In this document: one piece after another, positions 1 to 6,167 of the stretch
How the letters are laid out: every line of letters starts with the position of its first letter
How positions within the stretch are numbered: position 1 is the stretch's first letter
From: Minisyncoccota bacterium
GTDB taxonomy: Bacteria > Patescibacteriota > Minisyncoccia > UBA6257 > HR35
Assembly: GCA_028276315.1 (NCBI GenBank)
Contig: JAPYWP010000010.1
Coordinates: forward strand, 1-12,356
Direction: 5' to 3'
DNA length: 12,356 nt
The notes under the pieces: generated by a model
Seen by the model: the letters and a program-made list of their open reading frames with translations, nothing else
Told to the model about the DNA's origin: nothing
The model's database searches: none
Program-made: the position numbers and the translations under genes

Positions 1-1086
1 TTTCCAAATTATATTTCTTTTTTTAAAACCTATAATTGATCTATATATAATAAATGCTAAAAAAAATACTTGCAAAGGCGAAAGAATTAAATTCAAAAAA
101 ACATTTTGCCTACTTAATTTAAAAACAAAATATCTATTTAAAACAAATAAAATTAAAATTAATAAAAACTCATAACTTATAAAAAAGAAAGTCGCCAAAA
201 TTAAAGAATAAAAATTGATTATCCAAAATAAAATTAATAAGAAATAAGAATTTCCAAAAATAATTTTAATTGTTCTTGAAAAACCATTAATTGCCTCATT
301 TAAACTCTGATACATTCTACATTCCAATCTTTCATCTCCGGTTAAACATAAAATTCTTTCGTTATTTTTCTTTAAATAACGAGCTATTTCAACGTCTTCT
401 GCTATACTTTGTTTAAATTTTTCATGCAAATTATATTTTAAATAAATTTCTTTTTTAAATAACATAAATTGTCCAATTGCTGCTGACAAAGAAGAATACT
501 TACTTTTTGGAACTAAGATAAAAGGCAATAATGATAAAAGAATATAATAAATAACCGGAACAGTTAAATATTCTCCTAAAGTAAACATTTTTTGTGTTGG
601 AAAAATAGACAAAAATGAAATTTTCTCATTTTTAATTAAAGAAATAGCATCTTGTATTAAATTCCCTTTAATTCTTACATCTGCATCTAAAAAAAGAAAA
701 TATTCACCTTTTGCTTTTTTTGCTAAATTATAGCAAGCAAAATTTTTACCCAACCAACCATCTGGTAAATAATTTGAATCAATTAAACTTATTCTTTTAT
801 CTTTAAAAATAAAATCTTTGACTATTTCTTTTGTTTTATCTGTAGAACAATCATTAAAAACAATTATTTCTATATTTTTATAATCTTGATTTATTAAATC
901 ATTTAACAAATTTCCTATATTTTTTTCTTCGTTTCTTACAGGTATTAAAACAGAAACCAAAGCATTTTCTTTTGGTAAAGAATTTTTTAATTTTTTAAGA
1001 TAAATTTTATTAAAAATAAAATTTAAAAAAGAAATCAAAAAAGAAAAAAAATTGAAAATTAAAATTAAATAAATAAAATAAATCAT
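1..1086 (-). CDS. Family 2 glycosyltransferase, membrane-attached, carotenoid-operon member (3' end cut by window edge)
   Basis: My own translation of the minus strand is open from ATG at 1086 to base 1, giving 362 residues with no stop. Residues 1-27 form a hydrophobic anchor. The GT2 catalytic domain follows, with SVLIPVRNEEKNI near residues 45-57, FNDCSTDKT near 76, a GWLGKNFAC motif near 110, and the metal-binding Asp-x-Asp in FLDADVR near 132. An AEDVEIAR segment near 225 is the likely catalytic-base region. At least two further membrane segments lie after residue 265. The GWxGK motif and the final IIWK (probably the start of a WKGR ending) resemble the HpnB/CruC type, whose members are usually about 370-390 residues, so only a short tail should be missing. 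It begins 4 bp after the CruF-like stop and is the last visible gene of the operon. The inferred role is adding sugar to a hydroxylated carotenoid. The acceptor is not proven, and hopanoid- or lipid-type glycosyl transfer is possible. Confidence 0.85.
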   Translation of the reverse strand, partial: MIYFIYLILIFNFFSFLISFLNFIFNKIYLKKLKNSLPKENALVSVLIPVRNEEKNIGNLLNDLINQDYKNIEIIVFNDCSTDKTKEIVKDFIFKDKRISLIDSNYLPDGWLGKNFACYNLAKKAKGEYFLFLDADVRIKGNLIQDAISLIKNEKISFLSIFPTQKMFTLGEYLTVPVIYYILLSLLPFILVPKSKYSSLSAAIGQFMLFKKEIYLKYNLHEKFKQSIAEDVEIARYLKKNNERILCLTGDERLECRMYQSLNEAINGFSRTIKIIFGNSYFLLILFWIINFYSLILATFFFISYEFLLILILFVLNRYFVFKLSRQNVFLNLILSPLQVFFLAFIIYRSIIGFKKRNIIWK

Positions 1087-1090
1087 TTTT

Positions 1091-1732
1091 TTAAATTCTA
1101 AATAAAATAATTAAATAAAAAATTATCTGTAAAAAATAAATAAAAACCGCAAAAATATTTTTAATTTCAAATTTAAAAAATCTTAAAATAAAATGACTAA
1201 TTAAAGCAAGAATAAACCAAGAAAAATAATTTAAAAACGGAACACTATTACCCTCCCAAAACCATAAATCCATTAAGGGCGCGACTTTTTCTAAAATAAA
1301 ATCATAAAATAACATCAAAAAAGAACCTAAAATTATTTTAAATTTATCAGAAATTTTAAACAATTCCGAAAAAGCAAAAGTTAAATATATTAAAAAAATC
1401 CAATTAAGCCCTATTATTACTGGTGTTTCAAAAATTTTAAAGCCTAAAGATTTCCCATAAAAATATGAACCGAATATTTTGCCTGTTTTAACCCCTAAAA
1501 CCTCTATAAAGAAAAAAAATAAATAAAATAAAATGAAAAATAATAAAAATTTTTTGTTAAATTTGTTTTTTTGAAAAATAATTACAATTAAAAAATTAAA
1601 TAAAATTATAAAAAAACTATATTCAAAAAATCTAAAATTTAAATTATTGCTTGTCAAAAAAAATGCACCTGTAATATAAAATAAAGCAATAAAAAAAAGA
1701 GTTATTTTTTCTTTAATTTCTAAAAAAATCAT
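1091..1732 (-). CDS. cruF: CruF-like carotenoid hydratase (DUF422 / COG2324 membrane protein)
   Basis: The product is a 213-residue, strongly hydrophobic protein with about six or seven membrane segments. Family-typical motifs are an EVLGVKTGKIFGSYFYG stretch at residues 77-93, a nearby TPVIIGLNW at 103-111, and DFILEKVAPLMDLWFW at 144-159, followed by a PFLNYFSW segment. Known members add water to the psi end of acyclic or monocyclic carotenoids: gamma-carotene 1'-hydroxylase in bacteria and bisanhydrobacterioruberin hydratase in haloarchaea. The protein is shorter than many relatives but retains the central motifs. Its ATG overlaps the phytoene synthase TGA stop as ATGA (bases 1729-1732), which implies translational coupling. 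The substrate is unknown because no desaturase, cyclase or elongase is visible here. The family assignment is firm; the exact reaction is inferred. Confidence 0.85.
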   Translation of the reverse strand: MIFLEIKEKITLFFIALFYITGAFFLTSNNLNFRFFEYSFFIILFNFLIVIIFQKNKFNKKFLLFFILFYLFFFFIEVLGVKTGKIFGSYFYGKSLGFKIFETPVIIGLNWIFLIYLTFAFSELFKISDKFKIILGSFLMLFYDFILEKVAPLMDLWFWEGNSVPFLNYFSWFILALISHFILRFFKFEIKNIFAVFIYFLQIIFYLIILFRI

Positions 1733-2574
1733 ATTAAATTAAATTTATATTGTATGTAAGATTTAAAAATTAACAAAAATTTTAATGCATTTGATATGCG
1801 AATTCTTTTTTTAAGAATATCCGAAGATTTTGTTTTTTTTAATTTATTTAATAAAGCTTTGTAATAGTTAAATGCAATCAAAACTGCTAATTTTGAATCT
1901 TTTGGTAATTTTTTAATTCCAATTTTTGCATTTTCAAATTCTTTTTCTATGTTTTTAATAATTTTATTTTTATCTTCTTCTGAAAATTTATTAAAATTTA
2001 AATTTGGAAAATATTTTCTTTTTAAAACAAGAAAGTCATATTTTATATCTCTTAAAAAATTAACTTTTTGAAAAGCAGATCCTAAGCTAATAGCATATTC
2101 TTTTAAATCATTATAAAGAGAATTATTATTTTTAACAAAAACTTTAAGGCACATTAAACCAACAACTTCAGCTGAGCCATAAATATACTCTTTTAACTCT
2201 TTTTCTGAAAAATATTCTTTTTTATATAAATCATTTTTCATGCTTTTTAAAAAAGCGTAAATTAAATCTTTATCTATATTATATTTTTTAACAGTCAAAA
2301 TAAATGCGTTTAAAAAAGGATTTAAACTTATGCCACGCTCTAAAGCATTAAAAACTTCTTTTTCAAAATCTTCTAATAATTCTTTTTGATTAAATTCTAA
2401 AAAACTATCAACTATTTCATCTGCAAGTCTTACAAAACCATAAATACTAAATATAGCTTCTTTAATTTCTCTTTTAAAAAATAATGAACTTAAATAAAAA
2501 GAAGTGCTATATTTTTTAGTTAAAATACGACTTAAATCAAAAGAAAATTTATTGTAAAAATCAACACCATTCAT
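1729..2574 (-). CDS. crtB: Phytoene synthase (squalene/phytoene synthase family)
   Basis: This 281-residue protein, a normal family length, joins two geranylgeranyl diphosphates head to head to make 15-cis-phytoene, the first committed step of carotenoid synthesis. Both Mg-diphosphate-binding motifs are intact: DEIVD at residues 52-56 inside GFVRLADEIVDSF, and DIKYD at 176-180 inside VNFLRDIKYDF. The substrate-pocket motif YIYGSAEVVGLM lies at 130-141. Squalene synthase is the close relative, but the CruF and GGPP synthase neighbours favour phytoene. It lies 10 bp downstream of the GGPP synthase gene and overlaps cruF by 4 bp, so the three genes are very probably one transcript. It ends in TGA, which shows TGA is a stop in this genome. 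No Shine-Dalgarno motif is seen before the ATG. Confidence 0.92.
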   Translation of the reverse strand: MNGVDFYNKFSFDLSRILTKKYSTSFYLSSLFFKREIKEAIFSIYGFVRLADEIVDSFLEFNQKELLEDFEKEVFNALERGISLNPFLNAFILTVKKYNIDKDLIYAFLKSMKNDLYKKEYFSEKELKEYIYGSAEVVGLMCLKVFVKNNNSLYNDLKEYAISLGSAFQKVNFLRDIKYDFLVLKRKYFPNLNFNKFSEEDKNKIIKNIEKEFENAKIGIKKLPKDSKLAVLIAFNYYKALLNKLKKTKSSDILKKRIRISNALKFLLIFKSYIQYKFNLI

Positions 2575-2584
2575 AATAAAAAAA

Positions 2585-3610
2585 TTAAAAATTTCTATTA
2601 ATTAAAAAATACGCTAATTCAATGAAATATTTTTTAACATCTTCGTCTCCGTTAATTTCTTTAATTTCATTAATAGCAAATTCCATATATTCTTTAGCTA
2701 AATCTCTTAATTTATTTTCTAAATCTATTTCTTTAAAAGTATTTAATATAAAATTTATATCTTCTTCTTTTGCTTTTTTAGAATTAATAATAGAAAGAAT
2801 TTTTTCTTTTTGTTTTAAATCACAGAGCTCACATCCTAAAATTATTGGTATTGTTTTTTTGCCTTCAATAATATCATTTCCAACGGGTTTTCCTGTAATT
2901 TTACTATCTCCAAAAATTCCTAAAATATCATCAACTATTTGGAAAGAAATGCCTAAATATTTACCATAATTACTTAATTTTTCTAAATCTTTTAAAGAAG
3001 CATCTGCAATTAATCCTCCTAAAAAGCAAGAGGCAGAAAACAAGACTCCTGTTTTTTTGCTGATCATCAAAAAATAATCTTGTTTTGATGGTAAATCAAA
3101 ATTTATTGAAAAATCAGAGTCTAAAGCCTGACCTTCACATATTTCTTTTAAAGCTTCTAATATTTTTTTATTTATCTTTAATATTTTTTCATCAGAAATA
3201 TTCAAGCTTTTATTTTTTTCAACTAAAAAATCAAGTGCATAAATCAATAAAAAATCTCCAGCTAATATAGCATAATCTATACCGTATTTTTTATGAGCAG
3301 AAGGCACATTATGCCTAAAATCAGAATTATCCATTATATCGTCGTGAATTAAAGAAAAATTATGAATCATTTCTATTGTAGCAGCTGTTGGAAGAGCAAA
3401 ATTTTCATGAGAACCAAAAAGTTCTGCTGATTTAATAACTAAATAAGGCCTTATCTTTTTACCTCCTGTTTTTAAATAATAAAAAGACGCTTCATATAAA
3501 TTTTTAAAAATTAAAGGATAATTGCTATCTTTAAATATAAAATCACTTATTTTTGCTGCCTTATCTTTAATATCTGATATTAAAAAATCTGAATTTTTAA
3601 TATTATTCAT
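2585..3610 (-). CDS. idsA: Geranylgeranyl diphosphate synthase (short-chain polyprenyl synthase)
   Basis: This 341-residue trans-isoprenyl diphosphate synthase contains GGKKIRPYL at 49-57, the first Asp-rich motif DDIMD at 90-94, a Lys-Thr pair near 186, and the second Asp-rich motif starting DDILG at 227-231. The fifth residue before the first motif is Phe85. In archaeal type I GGPP synthases an aromatic residue there limits the product to C20, so GGPP is the most likely product. GGPP would feed phytoene synthase in this operon, and in an archaeon also membrane ether lipids. It is the first gene of the carotenoid operon, transcribed from the 66-bp divergent gap shared with the photolyase. 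The start at 3610 is the natural one because the gap holds no further in-frame start and contains promoter-like sequence. A longer-chain product cannot be fully excluded. Confidence 0.9.
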   Translation of the reverse strand: MNNIKNSDFLISDIKDKAAKISDFIFKDSNYPLIFKNLYEASFYYLKTGGKKIRPYLVIKSAELFGSHENFALPTAATIEMIHNFSLIHDDIMDNSDFRHNVPSAHKKYGIDYAILAGDFLLIYALDFLVEKNKSLNISDEKILKINKKILEALKEICEGQALDSDFSINFDLPSKQDYFLMISKKTGVLFSASCFLGGLIADASLKDLEKLSNYGKYLGISFQIVDDILGIFGDSKITGKPVGNDIIEGKKTIPIILGCELCDLKQKEKILSIINSKKAKEEDINFILNTFKEIDLENKLRDLAKEYMEFAINEIKEINGDEDVKKYFIELAYFLINRNF

Positions 3611-3631
3611 AATAATTTTGAAAAATATTTT

Positions 3632-3651
3632 AAGATCTAATATAATATCTT
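3632..3651. promoter_or_regulatory. Divergent TATA-like element within an imperfect palindrome (idsA / photolyase)
   Basis: The 66-bp gap between the two divergent starts holds an inverted repeat with arms AAGAT (3632-3636) and ATCTT (3647-3651). Between them lies a TATA-like core, TATAATAT at 3641-3648. The core is about 30-37 bases from each ATG, so a start roughly 25 bases downstream would leave a short 5' leader of around 10 bases on either side, as is common in archaea. One nearly symmetric element could therefore serve both directions, or a regulator could bind it. In such AT-rich DNA, TATA-like strings are frequent, so confidence is limited. Confidence 0.35.
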
Positions 3652-3676
3652 ATCATAAAAAATATTAAAAATCAAA

Positions 3677-5053
3677 ATGAATCAAGAAAATAGAATAAAA
3701 AAATTAAATAATTTTAATTTAAATATTAATGGGAATTTTATCTTATATTATATGAATCTAACTCAAAGAGAAGATTTTAACTATTCTTTAGAATTTGGAA
3801 TATATTTATCTAATAAATATCAAAAACCTCTTATTGTTTATTTCCCAATAACTGACTACTTTAAATTTTCAAACTTAAGATATTATCAATTTATAATAGA
3901 AGGAATTATAAAAACTAAAAAAGCAATTGAGCAAAGAGGGATAAAATTTGTTATTGAAAAATTAGATTATCCACCATATAAAAAAATTATTGAAAAATCA
4001 GAAAAATGTTTTTCTATTATCTTAGATAAAGGATATTTAAAATATCAAAGAAAAATTAATGAAATTATTGCACAAAAATCAAAAACAGCTGTTTTTGAGG
4101 TAGAAAATGATGTTATTGTTCCTATTGAAATGGCATCTTCTAAACAAGAACCTTACGCAATGACAATAAGACCAAAAATTTATAAAAACTTGAATATTTT
4201 TTTAAAACCAATTCAAAAAAATGAACCAAAAATTAAATCTATAAACTATGATTTTGAATTTAATGAATTAAATTTCAATAAACCCGAAGAATATTTGCAA
4301 ATTTTAAATATAGACAAAAGCGTAAAACCTTCAAAATATTTTAAAGGAGGAGAAGATGAGGCAAATAAATTTTTAAAAATTTTTATAGAACAAAAAATTC
4401 ATAAATATAAAGATTTAAGGTCTGATCCTTCTTTAGATTATCAATCAAATTTAAGTCCTTATCTTCATTTTGGACAAATTTCTCCCTTAAAAATAGTTTT
4501 AGAAATTTTAAAAAATTATTCTATAAATGATCCTAATGTTCAAAGTTTTTTTAATGAATTAATAATTTGGAGAGAACTGGCAAGAAATTTTGCTTATTAT
4601 AATAAAAATTACAATGAATATGAAGGCATACCAGAATGGTCTAAAAATACTTTAGAAGAGCACAAAAAAGATAAAAGAGAGTATTTATATTCATTAGAAG
4701 AATTTGAAAACGCAAAAACCCATGATAAATATTGGAATGCTGCGCAAATAGAAATGGTAAAAACAGGAAAAATGCATAATTATATGAGAATGTATTGGTG
4801 TAAAAAAATAATAGAATGGACAAAAGATCCTAAAGAAGCTTTTGATATTGCCTGCTATTTAAATGACAAATACGAATTAGATGGTAGAGATCCTAATGGA
4901 TATGCTGGAATATCATGGTGCTTCGGTTCTTTTGATAGACCATTTAAAGAAAGAAAAATATTTGGAAAAATAAGATATATGAACGAGGAAGGATTAAAAA
5001 GAAAATTTGATATTGATAAATATGTAGAAAAAATAAATTTATTACAATATTAA
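3677..5053 (+). CDS. phr: Class II CPD photolyase (deoxyribodipyrimidine photo-lyase)
   Basis: This 458-residue flavoprotein uses blue/near-UV light and reduced FAD to split cyclobutane pyrimidine dimers. The N-terminal alpha/beta antenna domain shows FILYYMNLTQREDFNYSLEF at 21-40. The C-terminal FAD domain carries SNLSPYLHFGQISP at 257-270, HDKYWNAAQIEMVKTGKMHN at 349-368, YMRMYWCKKIIEWT at 369-382, and LDGRDPNGYAGISW at 401-414, then an ERKIFGKIRYM block at 425-435. These blocks are diagnostic of class II and separate it from class I and cryptochromes. The usual His-Asp before Arg-Pro is Phe-Asp here (residues 419-420), a small deviation. It is the only plus-strand gene in the window and diverges from the carotenoid operon, consistent with a joint light-damage defence. 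Oligo-T tracts follow the stop. Confidence 0.96.
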   Translation: MNQENRIKKLNNFNLNINGNFILYYMNLTQREDFNYSLEFGIYLSNKYQKPLIVYFPITDYFKFSNLRYYQFIIEGIIKTKKAIEQRGIKFVIEKLDYPPYKKIIEKSEKCFSIILDKGYLKYQRKINEIIAQKSKTAVFEVENDVIVPIEMASSKQEPYAMTIRPKIYKNLNIFLKPIQKNEPKIKSINYDFEFNELNFNKPEEYLQILNIDKSVKPSKYFKGGEDEANKFLKIFIEQKIHKYKDLRSDPSLDYQSNLSPYLHFGQISPLKIVLEILKNYSINDPNVQSFFNELIIWRELARNFAYYNKNYNEYEGIPEWSKNTLEEHKKDKREYLYSLEEFENAKTHDKYWNAAQIEMVKTGKMHNYMRMYWCKKIIEWTKDPKEAFDIACYLNDKYELDGRDPNGYAGISWCFGSFDRPFKERKIFGKIRYMNEEGLKRKFDIDKYVEKINLLQY

Positions 5054-5067
5054 TTTTCTTTATTATC

Positions 5068-5081
5068 TTTTTTATTTTTTT
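5068..5081 (+). terminator. Oligo-T termination tract after the photolyase
   Basis: Six T (5068-5073), one A, then seven T (5075-5081) lie 15-28 bases after the photolyase stop on its coding strand. Archaeal RNA polymerase terminates at such oligo-T runs without a hairpin. The tract overlaps the 3' end of the convergent DUF2892 gene. No comparable T tract is evident for the opposite strand. Confidence 0.5.
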
Positions 5082-5293
5082 AAATCGCAGGTTTTATTTG
5101 TATTAATTCCTAATAATCTATAAAGTCCACAATAACCACTTAAAGCATTAAAAATAAGGGCTATTGCTAATATATAAGAAACTATACTAAATACTTTACC
5201 GTAATTAGGTAAAACAAAATATCCTAAATAAATAAGAATCAATGATAGAATAAACCTTATTATTCTATCAATTTTACCTAAATTTTTTTTCAT
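5072..5293 (-). CDS. DUF2892 (YgaP-like) small membrane protein
   Basis: The 73-residue product has the PF11127 pattern: an N-terminal KNLGKIDRIIRFILS segment (residues 3-17), two membrane helices at about 12-28 and 34-52, and the C-terminal SGYCGLYRLLGINT signature at 52-65, where relatives read GxCPLYxLLGxxT. The usual Pro after the Cys is Gly here. In bacteria this domain is found alone or fused to rhodanese domains and is thought to sit in the cytoplasmic membrane; its function is not established. It is 15 bp downstream of the DoxX-like gene, so the two are probably co-transcribed. It converges on the photolyase gene with an 18-bp gap. Domain recognition is good; no function can be assigned. 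Confidence 0.8.
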   Translation of the reverse strand: MKKNLGKIDRIIRFILSLILIYLGYFVLPNYGKVFSIVSYILAIALIFNALSGYCGLYRLLGINTNKTCDLKK

Positions 5294-5308
5294 ATCTAAA
5301 TTTTTATT

Positions 5309-5680
5309 TTACTTACGAAATAAAAAAAATAAAGATAACATTGCAAAAGCAAGTCCTAAATCTCTTATCCCATTCGGTTCAAATCCTAAAGAAAAAATCG
5401 CAATTGAAAGAAGATGAATAAATCCTAAAAGAGAGAATACTCTTATAAACAACCCTGAAATTAACGACAAAGCTATAACCGTATCAAAAATTCCATTCAA
5501 AAAAACAATTTTTGATTTTAAGGTTTCGCTAATATAAAAATTTAAAAACCTATCTGGAACAAAATAAATCCATTTAGATTGATCTAAAATTTGAGAAATT
5601 CCAAAATAAAGAAAAACAACAGCAAGCCCCAAACGCAAAATATAAACACCTATCTCTTCTTTATTTAATTTTAAATTCAT
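5309..5680 (-). CDS. DoxX-like membrane protein
   Basis: The 123-residue protein has four predicted membrane helices, roughly residues 11-27, 55-78, 80-100 and 105-121. It shows the DoxX pattern: an early LRLGLAVVFLYFGISQILD helix (15-33), a central GLFIRVFSLLGFIHLLSI region (76-93), and a RDLGLAF motif (106-112) like the conserved RDxxL stretch of the family. DoxX proteins include a subunit of archaeal thiosulfate:quinone oxidoreductase, but most small homologues lack a known function. This one has no DoxD partner nearby, so a thiosulfate role is not supported. It is followed by the DUF2892 gene and preceded by a 21-bp-period repeat and the broken cysteine-rich gene. A quinone- or redox-linked membrane role is only a guess. 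Confidence 0.75.
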   Translation of the reverse strand: MNLKLNKEEIGVYILRLGLAVVFLYFGISQILDQSKWIYFVPDRFLNFYISETLKSKIVFLNGIFDTVIALSLISGLFIRVFSLLGFIHLLSIAIFSLGFEPNGIRDLGLAFAMLSLFFLFRK

Positions 5681-5686
5681 TTAATT

Positions 5687-5726
5687 TTAAATCTTTTAAT
5701 TAACAACTTAAATCTTTTAATTAACA
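5687..5726. repeat. Short tandem direct repeat, two 19-bp copies, period 21
   Basis: Two identical 19-base copies, each beginning TTAAATC and ending TTAACA on the plus strand, lie at 5687-5705 and 5708-5726, two bases apart. The second copy covers the final TGT codon and TAA stop of the cysteine-rich gene. This looks like a local duplication of that gene's 3' end, lying just upstream of the DoxX-like start at 5680. It may also duplicate upstream sequence of the DoxX-like gene. No function is evident. Confidence 0.75.
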
Positions 5727-5867
5727 GCATCCACAATCGCAATTACATTTATTGTCTTTATGTTCACAACAATCACATTTACAAACTCTTAAACAACATC
5801 CACAGCTGCAATTACAAACGCTTCCTTAGTGCTCACAGCAATTACAATTACACCTTTGATTTTCCAT
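5721..5867 (-). pseudogene. Cysteine-rich tandem-repeat small protein (metallothionein-like), interrupted by an in-frame TAA
   Basis: Translating from ATG at 5867 gives 48 codons with one internal stop, TAA at 5826-5828 (codon 14), and a terminal TAA at 5721-5723. Reading past the internal stop gives 18 cysteines in 47 residues. There are two 20-codon repeats, 5793-5852 and 5724-5783, whose cysteines align exactly at offsets 0, 2, 4, 5, 12, 14, 16, 18 and 19. In the second copy the position matching the stop is AAA (Lys), so one A-to-T change explains the break. No ATG, GTG or TTG lies after the stop to restart translation. The CxCxCC and CxCxCGCC pattern suggests cluster-type binding of soft metals, as in metallothioneins, but I do not recognise a named family. 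CutA just upstream fits a metal theme. A sequencing error or a very recent mutation are both possible. Only 13 residues would be made as the sequence stands. Confidence 0.75.
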
Positions 5868-5902
5868 TTTTTTAAATTATTAATTATTAATTAAATGCAA
5901 CC

Positions 5903-5910
5903 TTTTATAA
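5903..5910 (-). promoter_or_regulatory. TATA-box-like element upstream of the cysteine-rich gene
   Basis: On the minus strand TTATAAAA lies directly after the cutA stop and about 35 bases before the ATG at 5867. A start about 25 bases downstream would leave a leader of around 10 bases. This fits an archaeal promoter giving the small gene its own transcript, but similar strings occur by chance in DNA this AT-rich. Confidence 0.3.
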
Positions 5911-6132
5911 TTATAACTTAATTTTAATTTCTTTTTTAATTTTTTCATAATTTTTCTCTAAAGTTTTAGCAATTACTATCCATTCTTTTGTTTTTTCAAT
6001 TTTACCCTGCCACCAATAATAACTTTCAATAGGAAAAATATTCACACAAGCACATAATCTTTTTTCAACCAAAAATTTTCCAATTTTATGAGCAGTCTTT
6101 TTATCTGGATTTGTAATATAAACTAAAATCAT
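5911..6132 (-). CDS. cutA: CutA-like protein, C-terminally truncated
   Basis: The 73 residues match the N-terminal two thirds of CutA (divalent-cation tolerance family, usually about 100-110 residues): an ILVYITNPD strand at 2-10, KIGKFLVEKRLCACVNIFP at 16-34, SYYWWQGKIEKTKEW at 37-51, then a VIAKTLEKNYEKIKKEI strand-helix. It stops just where relatives continue with the conserved His-Pro-Tyr-x-x-Pro motif and the final strands that build the trimer. No remnant of that segment is visible downstream in any frame, so a deletion is more likely than a point frameshift. The protein may be unable to form a normal trimer and the gene could be decaying. CutA's physiological role is unsettled; links to copper tolerance come from bacteria. 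It lies 35 bp downstream of glutamate dehydrogenase. Confidence 0.8.
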   Translation of the reverse strand: MILVYITNPDKKTAHKIGKFLVEKRLCACVNIFPIESYYWWQGKIEKTKEWIVIAKTLEKNYEKIKKEIKIKL

Positions 6133-6167
6133 TTTTATAGTATAAATGTTATCCGTATAAATCCGTT

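Noticed and set aside
2622..2969. Open frame of 115 codons on the plus strand
   Set aside because: It lies wholly antisense within the GGPP synthase gene, whose conserved motifs fix the minus strand as coding; its translation is low-complexity Ser/Ile/Leu with no family features.
3085..3270. Open frame of 61 codons on the plus strand
   Set aside because: Antisense to the GGPP synthase gene; no recognisable features.
4641..4823. Open frame of 60 codons on the minus strand
   Set aside because: Antisense to the most conserved part of the photolyase FAD domain; Phe/Leu-rich by base composition only.
5826..5828. In-frame stop read as pyrrolysine or selenocysteine
   Set aside because: The codon is TAA; pyrrolysine uses TAG and selenocysteine TGA, and the aligned repeat position is an ordinary Lys codon.
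5721..5867. Cysteine-rich ORF as precursor peptide for the LanM-like dehydratase
   Set aside because: It has almost no Ser or Thr (two Ser, no Thr) to dehydrate, no leader-like N-terminus, and lies about 5.5 kb away behind unrelated genes.
6133..6167. Short direct repeat of ACGGAT between glutamate dehydrogenase and cutA, as an operator
   Set aside because: Only six bases repeated in a 35-bp operon-internal gap; too short to support a site.
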